Source: Fragum whitleyi
Lineage: Eukaryota; Mollusca; Bivalvia; Cardiida; Cardiidae
Assembly: GCA_948146395.1 (NCBI GenBank)
Contig: OX411544.1
Location: 34,244,457 to 34,308,456, forward strand
Direction: 5' to 3'
DNA length: 64,000 nucleotides
The translations under genes and the position numbers were made by a program. Shown here piece by piece: positions 32,885 to 44,630 of the stretch. The notes under the pieces are model-generated. The model saw only the letters and a list, made by a program, of their open reading frames with translations. It was not told the DNA's origin and searched no databases. Position 1 is the first letter of the stretch. Each line of letters begins with the position of its first letter.

Positions 32885-35179
32885 AATACTCACTTGCAGG
32901 CATAAATTTATGTCATTTTAGAGATCTGGAGCCTATTTTACTAAACATTATTTAATTACGATCATTTTTTGCGTAAGTCAAAAATTAAAGTTGCTTCTAC
33001 AGTAGTAACTAAATGGGGAATTCTACCATGCAATATCTTATTGGAATTTTCTTCTAGAAATGATTCCAATAAGGTAATGCAACTCAGAATCTAACAAGGA
33101 TTGAGGGGGTACAGGTAAGAGGGAGTAACTCTAGTCTAAAATCTTTATTAACTTTAAAACCTTGTGATATGGGTACTTATTTGAATTATCTCGTTGAGAC
33201 AATTCCAATGAGTATCCACAAATTAGAGTCTTAAAGCACAAACTAGTGAAATATTTAAATTTGAAATCCAATGAAAACACATGTGTATCTGTTACTAAGC
33301 TGTTGTGGAGCTATTCTTGAAACACATAGGTAATTGCTGGAACTGTTAAACACAGGAGGCTTAAATATCTTTTGTAAAGATGAAATTGTGCATTGGTTAA
33401 ATCTGTAAGCTTTCTAACCATTTTACAATCAATTTAACCATTTGTTGTATGTATGACCTGTCAATTTTCCAGAATAAAACAACACTATATATGAAGAATG
33501 AGTGACTAAGGGCTTCTAAAAATAAGGACATATATATATATATAAATATTTATCTCTTGAATATCTTGGCATTTTAATGTAAGTTTTAATTCTTCTAGGC
33601 AAGAACTTTAACTATATTCTAATGGTTTTACTAGAAACTCAAATCTACTCAATAAACAATTAAACTTGAATAGGAGGGGAGGGGGGGGGGGAGTTTGATA
33701 GCACAAAAGCATAGAAGGAGCTGTTTTAAGAATGGGTTTTTTAATGAGGAGAATTGTTTGAAATATTCTTTAGAATTTACCCCTTCTATCTCTGGAAGAT
33801 TGATCAAATTATTGCTTTTGTAATTGTAAGTTTTACTCCCGAATATTGTATGTAAATTTTTAATCTTTGTCTATTGTATCCAACTCTTGCTTCCTAAAGG
33901 GGTTCGTGGAGGTACATGATAAGTTGTACATATATATGTATATGTGTATATGTTTTTAGGATGTGATTTTGTTTAAGTTTTAGATTAGGTGTCAAAGAAT
34001 CTTTATGATTTTGTGGTCATTTATTTGTTAGTGAAAGTATTTTTAAGTGAATCCAAAGCCATTTCTTGTAAATAGTAAATGTTTATCTTATCAAAATACA
34101 GTATAGACATGCAAGCTTAAGTGATTTATCAAAGGTCATTTTTGTCTGTACAGGTATAGACAAAATTAACCTTTGATCAATCACTGAAACTATTCATTAT
34201 TAACAATTAAGTTTACCTCAAAGTTGCATGTTTGTTTAAATGCCTTATGGTGGCTTTATAGTGATTTAATTGAAGTTATTTATTATAAGTAAACTATAAT
34301 ATTGTGTGTGCTGCATGAAAATATTTAGATTTTAAAGTCAGAAACAGTCAAATTTTTACACTACAAAATTTTGTTTGGGCATGACACTGCAATAACCTAG
34401 CTTTTGTGTATCCCTTTAATAAAGAATGTCTCAAATATGTTTTTCAATTGTATTTATGAATTCAAATCATTTCAAACCTTACATGAATTTATCTAATCCA
34501 ACTCACCATCTTCTCTAGGTCATAATGATGATTATGCTCTAGATGAAAATTTGTGAGATCCTTGAATGTCTGTTGTTCTTTAAAAACTTGCAACAGAGAT
34601 AATAGTGTTGCGCTGACACCACAGCTAAAAAGATAAATTGAGGTGAGCACTCTCGTTCCACCATTTTCCCCTTTTGTTTAGGTGTTTTTCTTGACAAGAA
34701 TTTAATCAATTTATTGAATAAAATATTTAGATTATAAGTAAGCTATAATATTGTGTATGCTTCATGGAAATTTAGATTTTAAAGTAAGAAACAGTCAAAC
34801 ACTACCAAATTTTGTTTGTGCATGACACTTCAATAAGCCTGAAATATATTGAATGAAATATTTAATTTCAATCTTGGTCTCTTAGTATCTGGTAATTATA
34901 CCTGTAAGACAGTAATTAGTTTGCTGTGATTGAAAGCAGACCCATGCACTAGGTATTGTCATGTAAATGAATGCCAGGAGTTTGAGAAATGCTGGAGAAA
35001 GTTCTGCCATAATGAAAACCACATTTTATTGTTCAGGGCCCTCTTTTATTGTAGAAAACTTCAGTTCACATAATCAAGTTACTTTTATGTTATGTTCTTT
35101 GTTGAGTTCAGTGACATGAGTATATACCTCTGGTTTGCTTTAAACTCTAAAATTACCTTTTGTAAAGGCAGAGAAGAAT
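32885..35179. other. Intron, mostly unrecognised
   Basis: Minor items only: a palindrome near 33183-33222 (TTATCTCGTTGAGACAATTC, echoed at 41431-41455), a TA run at 33531-33543, a 12-13-base G run near 33680-33692, and a weak inverted repeat around 34128-34175 (ATCAAAGGTC / CTTTGATC). No gene seen. Confidence 0.4.
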
Positions 35180-35485
35180 CAGCATACTGTTTTTCTAATA
35201 AATGCTCCTAGAAGCTATACGTAACAATGGCTGGGGAGCTTTTATTTAGTATTCATTTTCTGATAAGAAAAAAATCATTTATTTTTTGTCTTCTATGCCC
35301 CTTTTCCTTTAATTTGATGTAAATATAAATTATCATTTAGAGGAAATTTACTACAAATTAGAGAAGAAGTCTCAACAAATTCTTAAAATTTAGGCACTTG
35401 AAGTGGGTTTTCTTAGATGTAAAATATGAGGATGTAAGGATGCTACTATTAGGGCACTATTATTAAAGGAAACATGGTATCAGTT
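35180..35485. mobile_element. Foldback MITE (AATAAATGCTCC family)
   Basis: The left end is TTTTCTAATAAATGCTCCTA. The shared body block AAATTTAGGCACTTGAAGTG and the right end GGGCACTATTATTAAAGGAA match the copies at 7572 and 19222. Confidence 0.65.
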
Positions 35486-35525
35486 ATTTATTTATTAATT
35501 TATGCACTTGTATTAAAGCCTAGGT

Positions 35526-36877
35526 TTTTAGCTCCACTGGCTGAAAGCCACTGGGGCTATTGTCATGGTGTTGTGTCCGTCGTGCGTCCGTCCGTCCGTG
35601 CGTCCGGTCGTAAACTTTTACTTTAAAAATCTTCTCCTCAGAAACTACCGGATGTATTTCAACCAAACTTCACAGGAATGATCCTTGGGTGACCCTCATT
35701 CAAAGTTGTTCAAGAAATTTTGATCCAATGAAAAACATGGATTTAATGGGCGTGGCTAATTTCCAAATATGGTAAAAAGTGAGTTTTCTCAGGTTCTAAT
35801 CAATGGATACCAATTAAATTTTACATGAATGATCCTTGGGAGACCCTTTATCAGTCTACAAAAAATTATTGTGTTCGGATGGAAAATATGCATTTTATGG
35901 GCGGAGGTCATTTCTCTATATGTTATATAGTGGAAACTTTGAAAATCATTTTCTCAGAATGTAACAGATAGATATCAACCAAATTTCACATGAAGGGTCT
36001 TTGGGCAACCCTTTATCAGTGTACAAAAAATTATTGTGATCAGATGAAAAATATGTATTTTATGGGCGGAGGTCATTTCTATATATGGTATATAGTGGAA
36101 ACTTTGTAAATCATTTTCTCAGAATGTAACTGATAGATATCAACCAAATTTCACATGAAGGGTCTTTGGGTGACCCTTTATCAGTTTACCAAAAATTATT
36201 GTGATCGGATGAAAAATATGTATTTTATGGGCGGAGGTCATTTCTCTAAATGTTATATAGTGGAAACTTTGAAAATCATTTTCTCAGAATGTAAGTGATG
36301 GATATCAACCAAATTCACTGGAATGCTTCTTGAGTGATTCTTTATCAGTCTACCAAAAAATTTTGTGATCGGATAAAGAATATGTATTTTATGGGTGGAG
36401 GTCATTTCTCTATATGTTATATAATGGAAACTTTGTAAATAATTTTCTCAGAATGTCACAGATGGATATCAATCAAACTTCATTAGTATGATCCTTTGGT
36501 GAATTTTCAAATTTCTCTGTCTAAGTAGATTGAAAATGTTGTGGAGAAGGAAGAAATTGATAGTTCTTTTGAATTTTGACCAGATGCCATGAGATACAAA
36601 TGGCTTGTCTTACTCAAGGGAGATAACCTGTTATAGCCTTAGTATGATCCTTTGGTGATCCATTATCATGCAGCCAAAAATTATTTTGATTGGATGAAAA
36701 ATATGTCTTTTATTGGCGAAGGTCATTTCTTTATATGTTATAATAGTGGAATTTTTAAATAATCATTTCAACATCAGTAGAACCCAAAATATCTAAAAAT
36801 CTGGTCAAAACTTAGATTTGCTATTACAAGAATTTCAAGCCTGTGGAGCGGCTCAAGCCATTCATGGCTTTCTAGTT
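35526..36877 (+). mobile_element. AGCTC-type element, family 2, about 1.35 kb
   Basis: It opens TTTTTAGCTCCACTGGCTGA. The internal TATGGGCGGAGGTCATTTCT units and the 3' end (GTGGAGCGGCTCAAGCCATT, the AGCCATTCATGGCT hairpin and TTCTAGTT) match 20641-22012. An extra insertion-like stretch lies at about 36500-36640. Confidence 0.88.
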
Positions 36878-37242
36878 TCGAACTTTTAGTACCTAAGTGA
36901 GAGATCTATTTCACAGTACAAAAAATATCTTCAAGTTTTTCTAACACTACAAGGAGAGTACAAGCCAGTGTTTGCCAAACAATGTCCTTCTAAATAATCT
37001 ATGTGGTAATAAGTTGGCAGTTAATGCAGTCCCGCTATGCATTTCAATTGATAGAATGTGCAATAAATCAGTCCTAGGCCAGCAAAATCGTCATTGGATA
37101 ACAACATTCCAGACAATTGAATGGCCATTTTGGGGCTACTTTCAACCAATATGCAGTCTAGAATGATTCAATGTAAGAACTTCTCATCTGGACCTTAGAA
37201 ATTTGTGAAAAATTAAACCTACTGAATAAATTTGGATTGCTA
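36878..37242. other. Intron, nothing recognised
   Basis: No supported feature. Confidence 0.4.
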
Positions 37243-37495
37243 TTGTTAACCCTTGCCATGCTGAACCTGGAATATTCCTGCTTTGTCAGGAGCTATAGAC
37301 AAACATCAGCCTGCACATATCATGTGCAGTCTGATGTTAGTCTACACCACCTGTTTCTCACTTTCAAACCAGAATCCTCAATAGATTTGATTTTTCAAAT
37401 AAAAATTGACCTACTGTTGGTACTTTCAGTGCTTTTTGCCATTTGATTTTGATGCAAATTTTTAGCCAAAATTCATTCAGCATGACAAGGGTTAA
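37243..37495. mobile_element. MITE with TTAACCCTTG ends (piggyBac-like)
   Basis: It starts TTAACCCTTGCCATGCTGAA and ends TTCAGCATGACAAGGGTTAA. The interior is the reverse complement of 7785-8032, including TCAGCCTGCACATATCATGT. TTAA at both edges would be the target duplication. Confidence 0.78.
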
Positions 37496-38454
37496 GGACA
37501 ATTGAATAAACACCAGTATTTAAAGAAAAAGATATCAGACTTATCTTTTTGCCCTGTCAACAAGTCTTTCTGCTTTTCCCTATCCTAGACCGAATTATGG
37601 ACCAAGTTTGATGAAATTTCAATTAGATCCATGCAGCTTGGTCCTTGATGTGAAAGAAATAAAGACAACTTCATTTGCTCAAAGTTTCTGACCACACTTT
37701 TTTTCAAGGTCAAATTTTAAACCCTGCTCTGATGCTCAGTGATATTTGTTAATTGTACCATTTGATGATTTAATTGAATTTTTATTCAGTAAGTATCTTT
37801 GTCCTTAGTTAAGCAAGTACATATTCTTTTGCTCCAATTCAAATAATTTAATTTTCAATGTCAAACAATGATAAACTGAGTTTGGAAGCTTTTTCTGTAT
37901 GAATTGTAGTAATTATCTGGCTCTATTTCATCAAATTTTCTGGACTTGTTAAGCTTCTTCAAGTCTTAGTTGGTTTTGGAACATAAGAGTATTTCATATG
38001 CTTGAAGAGACTCACAACACACTAACTTTCAAGAATCATTTCCTCTCTTAAGGTAGTCAGTGCATGAATTTTCAGTTACTATATGTGATGATTGATTCTG
38101 TTTAATTTTAATCCACTCATATTTGCTAGATATCTTGTTCTTTAAAAATAATAAGACCATGCTTTAAGCAATTGGCCAATCAGACAACAACATTTCAAAA
38201 GTGTAAATCACAGATAAAACTCTGAGCCTTGCATTTACAGATATACAATGGTAGTAGGTTGTGAATGTGAAGATTTTGTGTGCCGTGTCATTGCAATAAA
38301 ATGACAAGCATTTTATATGAGTGCTTTTTTCCAAAAGACTTTACAGTCGCAAAAAATGCAAAAGATCTGCAATAAGTAACAGAAAGAGATTCACAAGTAA
38401 TTTCAGCATACCTACACATATTTACAGTCATTTATCAAAACGAGTTTTACTTTT
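37496..38454. other. Intron, nothing recognised
   Basis: AT-rich intron with no supported feature. Confidence 0.4.
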
Positions 38455-39620
38455 TTCAGCTCACCTGAGCACGTCGTGCTCAAGGTGAGCTTTTGTGATC
38501 GTTGAATGTCCGTCGTCCGTCGTCCTCCGTCAACAATTTAAGTGTTTACACTCTAGAGGCCACAAACATGACCCAATCTTCATGAAACTTGGTCAGAATG
38601 TTGGTCAGGTCACAAGGATGAACCCTATTGAAAATGGATAGGATCCATGCCATATCACGGGAAAAGGGGCCTTTAAGACAATTTTCTTGTTTACACTCTA
38701 GAGGCCACAAATATGGTCCAATCTTCATGAAACTTGGTCAGAATGATTGTCAGGTCACAAGGATGAACCCTATCGAAAATGGGAAGGATCTATTCCATAT
38801 CACGGAAAAAGGGGCCTTAATGACAATTTTCTTGTTTACACTCTAGAGGCCACAAATATGGCTCAATCTTCATGAAACTTGGTCAGAATGATTGTCAGGT
38901 CACAAGGATGAACCCTATCGAAAATGGGAAGAATCTGTGCCATATCACAGGAAAAGGGGCCTTAATGACAATTTTCTTGTTTACACTCTAGAGGCCACAA
39001 ATATGGTCCAATCTTCATAAAACTTGGTCAGAATGTTGGGCAGGTCACAAGGATGAACCCTATTGAAAATGGGAAGGATCCATGCCATATCACGGCAAAA
39101 GGGGCCTTAATGACAATTTTCTTGTTTTCATTCTAGAGGCCACAAATACTGTCAAATCCTCATGAAACTTGGACAGAATGTTTGTCAGGTCACAAGGACA
39201 ATCCCTTGTGAAAATGGGAAGGATCCATGCCATATCACAGGAAAAGGGGCCTTAATGACAATTTTCTTGTTTACTCTCTGGAGGCCACAAATACTGTCAA
39301 ATCTTCATGAAACTTGGTCAGAATGTTTGTCATGTCAAAAGGATGATCCCTATCGAAAATGGGAAGGATCCATTCCATATCACGGGAAAAGGGGCCTTAA
39401 TGACAAATTTCTTGTTTTCACTCTAGAGGCTACAAATATGGTCCAATCCTCATGAAACTTGGTCAGAATGTTTGTCAGGTCACAATGATGAACCCTATTT
39501 GAAATGGGAAGGATCAGTGCCATATCACAGAAAAAAAAAGACCTTTGCTTGAAATTTGCTTATTAAATGAGACAAAGATACGAAGGTGAGCGATATAGGA
39601 CCATCATGGTCCTCTTGTTT
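38455..39620 (+). mobile_element. AGCTC-type element, family 1 variant with a 145-bp tandem array
   Basis: It opens TTTTTTCAGCTCACCTGAGC with the GAGCACGTCGTGCTC hairpin. The CTCTAGAGGCCACAAA unit repeats about every 145 bp (38551, 38697, 38841, 38986, then three more), each with CATGAAACTTGGTCAGAATG and GAAAATGGGAAGGATC. It ends GGTGAGCGATATAGGACCAT, the hairpin and CTCTTGTTT. Same ends as the other family-1 elements but an unrelated tandem unit. Confidence 0.88.
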
Positions 39621-40154
39621 ATTGTTCAGAGGTTCGGGTAAAAAAACCCAGACAATGTTAGAAAAGCGTGGTCTAAGTCAGATAGAAAATCTTGTGCCGC
39701 AGGGAAATAGACACCAACTTGAAACTTCAAAAGAATATTCATTCAAGAAAGACAATCTGAACTTATCTTATTGCATTTTTGAAAAAAAATTGTCATTTTT
39801 ACCCATGAAATTTTTGTTTATAATCAAGTACTATTAAAATCTCAGATAAAAGCATTATGGCCTGATTAAGAAGACATAACAGATTTGCAACCATCATAAG
39901 CGTTGATTAAAGGAACTTCTTTTGAATCCAGCTACATATGTATTGTGATTTTAGCTTTGTTTGTAACCTCTTTTATTTTTCCCTTTTCCATTATGTTTTC
40001 AGATAAGCATGACGATGACCTTTCAGGTATTATTATCCATACATTAATAAAGGTAGTGGCCCTGCAATTGTTCCCTCCGCAACATTTCGGAACTCATGGT
40101 CTTTCACAATGTTAACCGAGGTTTCCTAATGAAATCATTAGGAAACCTCTGTTA
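39621..40154. other. Intron, nothing recognised
   Basis: Short open frames only, without motifs. Confidence 0.4.
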
Positions 40155-40160
40155 AAACTG

Positions 40161-40899
40161 CAGGCCTCCTAGTGAAACCTTTAAAACCTTTAAAAGCCTT
40201 TAATTTCAGAGCAAACCTTTAAAACCTTTACATTTCCCCAGAAAGCCTTAAAACGCCCAAATAGCCTGTAATTCTCACTCAAAACCTTTATATTTGCTCT
40301 GAATGGTTGCTGTGCTAGCTGAAAGCAAGTAATGGCTTTTGTTCTGCATTTTCCATTCTTTTATGTGTAGTGAAAAAATGCTGCTTTTGTTTCTTCCATC
40401 TTGAGTTTTTCAGAATGCAGTATATAACATTAAAAAAATGACTTTGGTATGACTATGGGTTCAATAAAGAAATAAGAACCTCGACAAAAATAGCCTTTAT
40501 TTACTCTTTATTTTCTTTATATTTTACACTAAAAGGCCTTTATTTTTAGCTCGGCTGTTTTCGGAGAAAACCCGAGGTATTGCTATAGCCTCCGTGTCGT
40601 CGTCGTTGTCGTTGTCGTCGTTGTGCGAAAACTTTGACATTTTGTTATATCTCTGGTTCTACTGAAGGCATTCACTCGAAACTTGGCACACATGTTCACC
40701 ATCAAAAGAGCAACCTATACTATCAAGGGGGATAACTCTAGTTGCATTTTGTGCAAATTATGCCCCTTTTTCGACTTAGATTTTTTCCCACCAACCAGCA
40801 CTCGACAGCCGAGCGTAGGCACCCGTAGGCGGTGCTCTTGTTATACATTGGAGCCTTTATAAAAACCTTTATTTTCGTTTAGGCCTGCTAGGAGGCCTG
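40161..40899. mobile_element. DNA element with a perfect 12-bp TIR and 6-bp target duplication
   Basis: The termini CAGGCCTCCTAG and CTAGGAGGCCTG are perfect inverted repeats. AAACTG is duplicated at 40155-40160 and 40900-40905. Short AAACCTTTAAAACC and AAGCCTTTA repeats fill the subterminal regions. It carries a nested AGCTC-type element at 40547-40842. No transposase is seen. Confidence 0.85.
40547..40842 (+). mobile_element. AGCTC-type element, family 3, nested
   Basis: It opens TTTTTAGCTCGGCTGTTTTC, with a hairpin (CTCGGCTGTTTTCGGAG) and a GTCGTCGTCGTTGTCGTT stretch. It ends ACCCGTAGGCGGTGCTCTTG then TT. It lies inside the TIR element 40161-40899 and is therefore younger than it. Similar in plan to families 1 and 2 but without a tandem array. 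Confidence 0.8.
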
Positions 40900-40905
40900 A
40901 AACTG

Positions 40906-41418
40906 TTAAAGTTCATGACTTCCAAAATATTGTGGAATGGGTCCACTACCTGAACACAAACTAACTGTTATCCCATGTATTTCTGTAACAGCAGCTTTTT
41001 CCAGCTTAAATTTAATCTGCATCTTCCATATTTATATTGATTTACTGATTTCCATGTAATCGTCTACTATATGTATAATGACAATGTAGTTTCTGTAATA
41101 ATTACTAATGAGAATGAAGTTTTCTATTAAGAAAAGATGCACAAGTTTGAGCTAGTCATCAATGGCCAAATTTGTCTATATCTGTGTGATGATAAGACAT
41201 AATTAACTTAAATTGATTACTCACTTAAAATTGAGCATCTTTACTTGTGTAACTTGGAGAATTATATTTCCTCGTCAAATAAATATATACATACTTTCAT
41301 CTTAGCTTAATTCTATCGATAGAAGAACTTGAAAATAAATACATATATCAGATCTACAGAGGGGGTATTTGGATTTTAGGTCAAAGTATTTCAAAATTTA
41401 TAGAATAAATCCTTTGTT
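40906..41418. other. Intron, nothing recognised
   Basis: No supported feature. Confidence 0.4.
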
Positions 41419-42098
41419 GTAGGTACTCATTGGAATCGTCTCATTGAGACAATTCATATGATTGACCCTATCAAAAATGGGAAGGATCCATGCCATATCA
41501 TGGGAAAAGAGGACTTTAAATGACAGTTTTCTTGTTAACACTCTAGAGGCCACAAATATGGCCCAATCTTCATGAAACTTGGTCAGAATGTTGGTCAACT
41601 CACAAGGATGAATCCTACTGAAGATGGGAAGGATCCATGCTATATCACAGGAATAGGGGCCTTTATGACAATTTTCTTGTTTACACTCAAGAGCCACAAA
41701 TGTTGTCCAATTATCATGAAACTTGGTCAGAATGTTTGTCAGGTTATAAGGATGAACCCTATTGCAAATGGGAAGGATCCATGCCATATCACGGGAAAAG
41801 GGGCCTAAATGACAGATTTCTTGTTTACTCTCTAGAGGCCACAAATGTTGTCCAATCTAAACGAAATTGGTTAGAATGTTTGTAAGGTCAAAAGGATGAG
41901 CCCTTTTGAAATGTGGCGGATCCATGCTATATCATAGGAAAAGGGGTCTTAGTTATAATTCCAGGGGCCACAATTTAAGCCCAATCTTCATGAAAGATGG
42001 TTTTATGTAGAAATTATCTCCTTTATGACATCGGATGTGATGTCCAATGGGTCAAAGAGATTCAGGTGAGTGATCTAGGACCATCATGGCCCTCTTGT
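41419..42098 (+). mobile_element. AGCTC-type element, family 1 variant, 5' truncated
   Basis: Four or five CTCTAGAGGCCACAAA / CATGAAACTTGGTCAGAATG units like those at 38455-39620, ending CAGGTGAGTGATCTAGGACC, GGACCATCATGGCC and CTCTTGTC. The AGCTCACC start is missing. The left edge abuts a palindrome at 41425-41455 shared with 33183-33222. Confidence 0.8.
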
Positions 42099-42164
42099 CT
42101 TGAGAAATAAAGTATCCAATCTGGCTTTACACCCTCATATCTGTAACTCTGAATGTACATTATC

Positions 42165-42480
42165 ATCAAAAGCATGTCCTACAAGTAAAAGCTAATTTTT
42201 AACTTGTCCAAGATCAGAATGAACATGTCCACAAAAAAGTAGTAGATATAAATATTGAGAAAATATTGTTTTTAATGAATAAAATGCTGTTACCCAGCAT
42301 TTTCTCCATTAAAGACAATGTTTTCTTCCTTTTGGTACAAATAAAAGGAAGACTTTTCTAGTATCATTTTACATTAACCGGTATTACAGTTGTAATAGTT
42401 GATTTCAGAATTATTAACAAGGGTTTTTTTGTATGATTTAACCAATTTCTTGTCTTTTTGACAATCATTAACAGTGTAGG
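42165..42480. repeat. Interspersed repeat Z (ACTTGTCC motif)
   Basis: TTTTTAACTTGTCCAAGATC, GAACATGTCCACAAAAAAGT and CAGCATTTTCTCCATTAAAG recur at 49500-49870 and 52040-52425. Non-coding, boundaries approximate. Confidence 0.6.
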
Positions 42481-43620
42481 ATTTCATTAATTACAACCTC
42501 ACTCATTTTGTTCTGACTGTTGATGTTAAATTAACTATTAGTTTCCTGATGATAATGATGTATGTAAATGTACCTTAAATCTTTTAGCGCTTGTTAATAT
42601 AAAAAAAGTTTCCTGGAGTAAACAAAAATGTTAAGTTTCTTTTGTCTGAAGCTTTACTTCGATAATGGTATGTATGTTCATTGCAAGAATAAAGTGCAAA
42701 ATCTTCATATTTATTCAAGGGATATCAATTTGAAAACAATGTAATAGGATCTATTATGTCTATCAAAACAACCATGCATAACTGTCTAATAGAAAAAAAA
42801 ATGGAAAGAATAATTCCAAAATTCCATTATTGAAATGTGAACTTGGCTAGATGAATCTATCCCATTGATTTCGCTTTTAACAATTGCCATTTTTACACCA
42901 GTAAACACTAAAAGCAATGGACAGGCAAATTTTATTTTTACCCTTTTTCTGAAGCAAAACAAAAATGATGCTATTTTTTGCAAATTAGATAAATTTATTG
43001 TTTCGAGAAAAATAGCCCCAAATTACATAAAAGAACTCACAAAGTTGGAAAAAAAACTGGGTATTTTCAATTTTAAATGAAGATTTTTTTTCCAAGATAG
43101 TGAAGGCGGTGCTCCTTCGAGGTAGGGTGTTTTATTCAGAGAAAATATGGTATGGAGTTGTTGTTTTTCCTGAAATGACAATTGGACAGTGCCGCAAATT
43201 GATGAAAAGAGCCAAGTAAAAGAGTTTTGTTATGTATTTGTGGTGTTGGATGTCATTGGTACAAATTTTGATTAATGATTCCAATAAAAACTTCTCATGT
43301 CTTTCTCCTCTAATCTCATTAGTCTTGTGTTCCAGCAAATCTTTTGGAATCAATGGAATAATTGGGATGTTCAGGGGCACTGGACTGAAAATAAGGTCAG
43401 AGTGATATTTGAAGAAACCCCAGCTTAATACTTGGTACAAGAAGACTGGCTCCCGTCCCTCTGATCTGAAGTTATTGTAAAATGAGGAAAGATCCTTTAA
43501 AATGTTTTTTCTTATCAGCTCTAATACATGTACCTTTGACAGGCCAGATTTTTGAGAATGTGGAAGTTAATTGGATATATGGTGAAATAGTAAAACATGA
43601 TTGAGTTGTCTACTTATTTT
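42481..43620. other. Intron, nothing recognised
   Basis: Short A-rich open frames on both strands; none has a recognisable domain. Confidence 0.4.
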
Positions 43621-44030
43621 TATACCCCCCCACCTACGAAGTAGAGGAGGGTATATAAGTTTCACCATGCCTGTCTGTCTGTCCATCCATCCATCCCTCT
43701 GTCCGTCCGTAGACCTTTTCATTTCTGGACTGTAAGAACCAAGTGACCTAGAGTCATGAAACTTCATGCAAATATTGCTATGACCCAAGGAATTGTCCTT
43801 GTTTTATTTTCGTTTCCAGACTCTAACTAACCAAGAGACCTAGAATCATGAAACTTCATGCAAATGCTGCTTATGACCCAAGGAAGTGCCCTATTGTTTT
43901 TGTGTGACATAGTTCAAAGGTCGAGTTCACAGTCAATTTTTGTTGTTGCAAACACATCATGCGCTAATTAGCACTTATATTATGACAAAGCTGGTGGGGG
44001 GTATTAGTCTGCTTTGCGACAGCTCTAGGA
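43621..44030 (+). mobile_element. ATACCCCCCCACC repeat element
   Basis: It starts TATACCCCCCCACCTACGAA and later carries GGTGGGGGGTATTAG at 43993-44007, which inverts the start. Between them are GTCTGTCTGTCCATCC and two copies of CATGAAACTTCATGCAAAT spaced about 96 bases apart. It ends GCGACAGCTCTAGG. Non-coding. Confidence 0.65.
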
Positions 44031-44412
44031 TTTTTTTTAGCTTAACACAAACTGACATTGAGTCCTGGGCGACAGACCTTCTTAGTACCCCAGATCACTG
44101 AAATTACACGATATTAAATTGTACAAATATAAATAGTGTAATATAAATTAGGAATCTGTGCTTGCAATGTAATGAGTAATATACATTGGAATTCACCACT
44201 GTTCATCAAGTTTTTGCAAGTATTGCTATTCAGTATCATACTCTCATCAAACTTTTTTTTCAGGATTTTTAGTCCTTAACATCCAGCTAGCTGTATAATG
44301 TATTGAGTGAATTTTATAAATAATCTGAAGAAAGCATATAAATATGCAGTATGGAGTTCTATTTTGCAATTTTTGATGGATTTTTTTAAACATGCCTTGT
44401 TTCCCAATGCCT

Positions 44413-44630
44413 GCCCCAGTGAAAATTGAAGTGAAATTTCAGTGAAATTTCACCAAATTTCATTGAAATTTCAGTGAAATGTTAAAATATCACTGAATCT
44501 CAGCAAAATGACCAAATTTCAGTGAAATTTCAGTGAAATTTTGGCAAAAAATTTTGAAATTTCAGTGAGATGTTTTTATTTATGAGGCTAGAATTTCAGT
44601 GAAATTTCAGTATTTTTTTTTAACTTATGA
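44413..44630. repeat. Degenerate array of TTTCAGTGAAATTTC
   Basis: Many near-repeats of the self-complementary motif AATTTCAGTGAAATTTC at spacings of about 10-20 bases, bounded on the left by CCCCAGTGAAAAT. The same array in inverted orientation lies at 50284-50755. Confidence 0.75.

Noticed and set aside
38455..39620. Regularly spaced direct repeats reminiscent of a CRISPR array
   Set aside because: The units are about 145 bp and similar throughout, with no unique spacers; the host is eukaryotic and the ends match a mobile element family.
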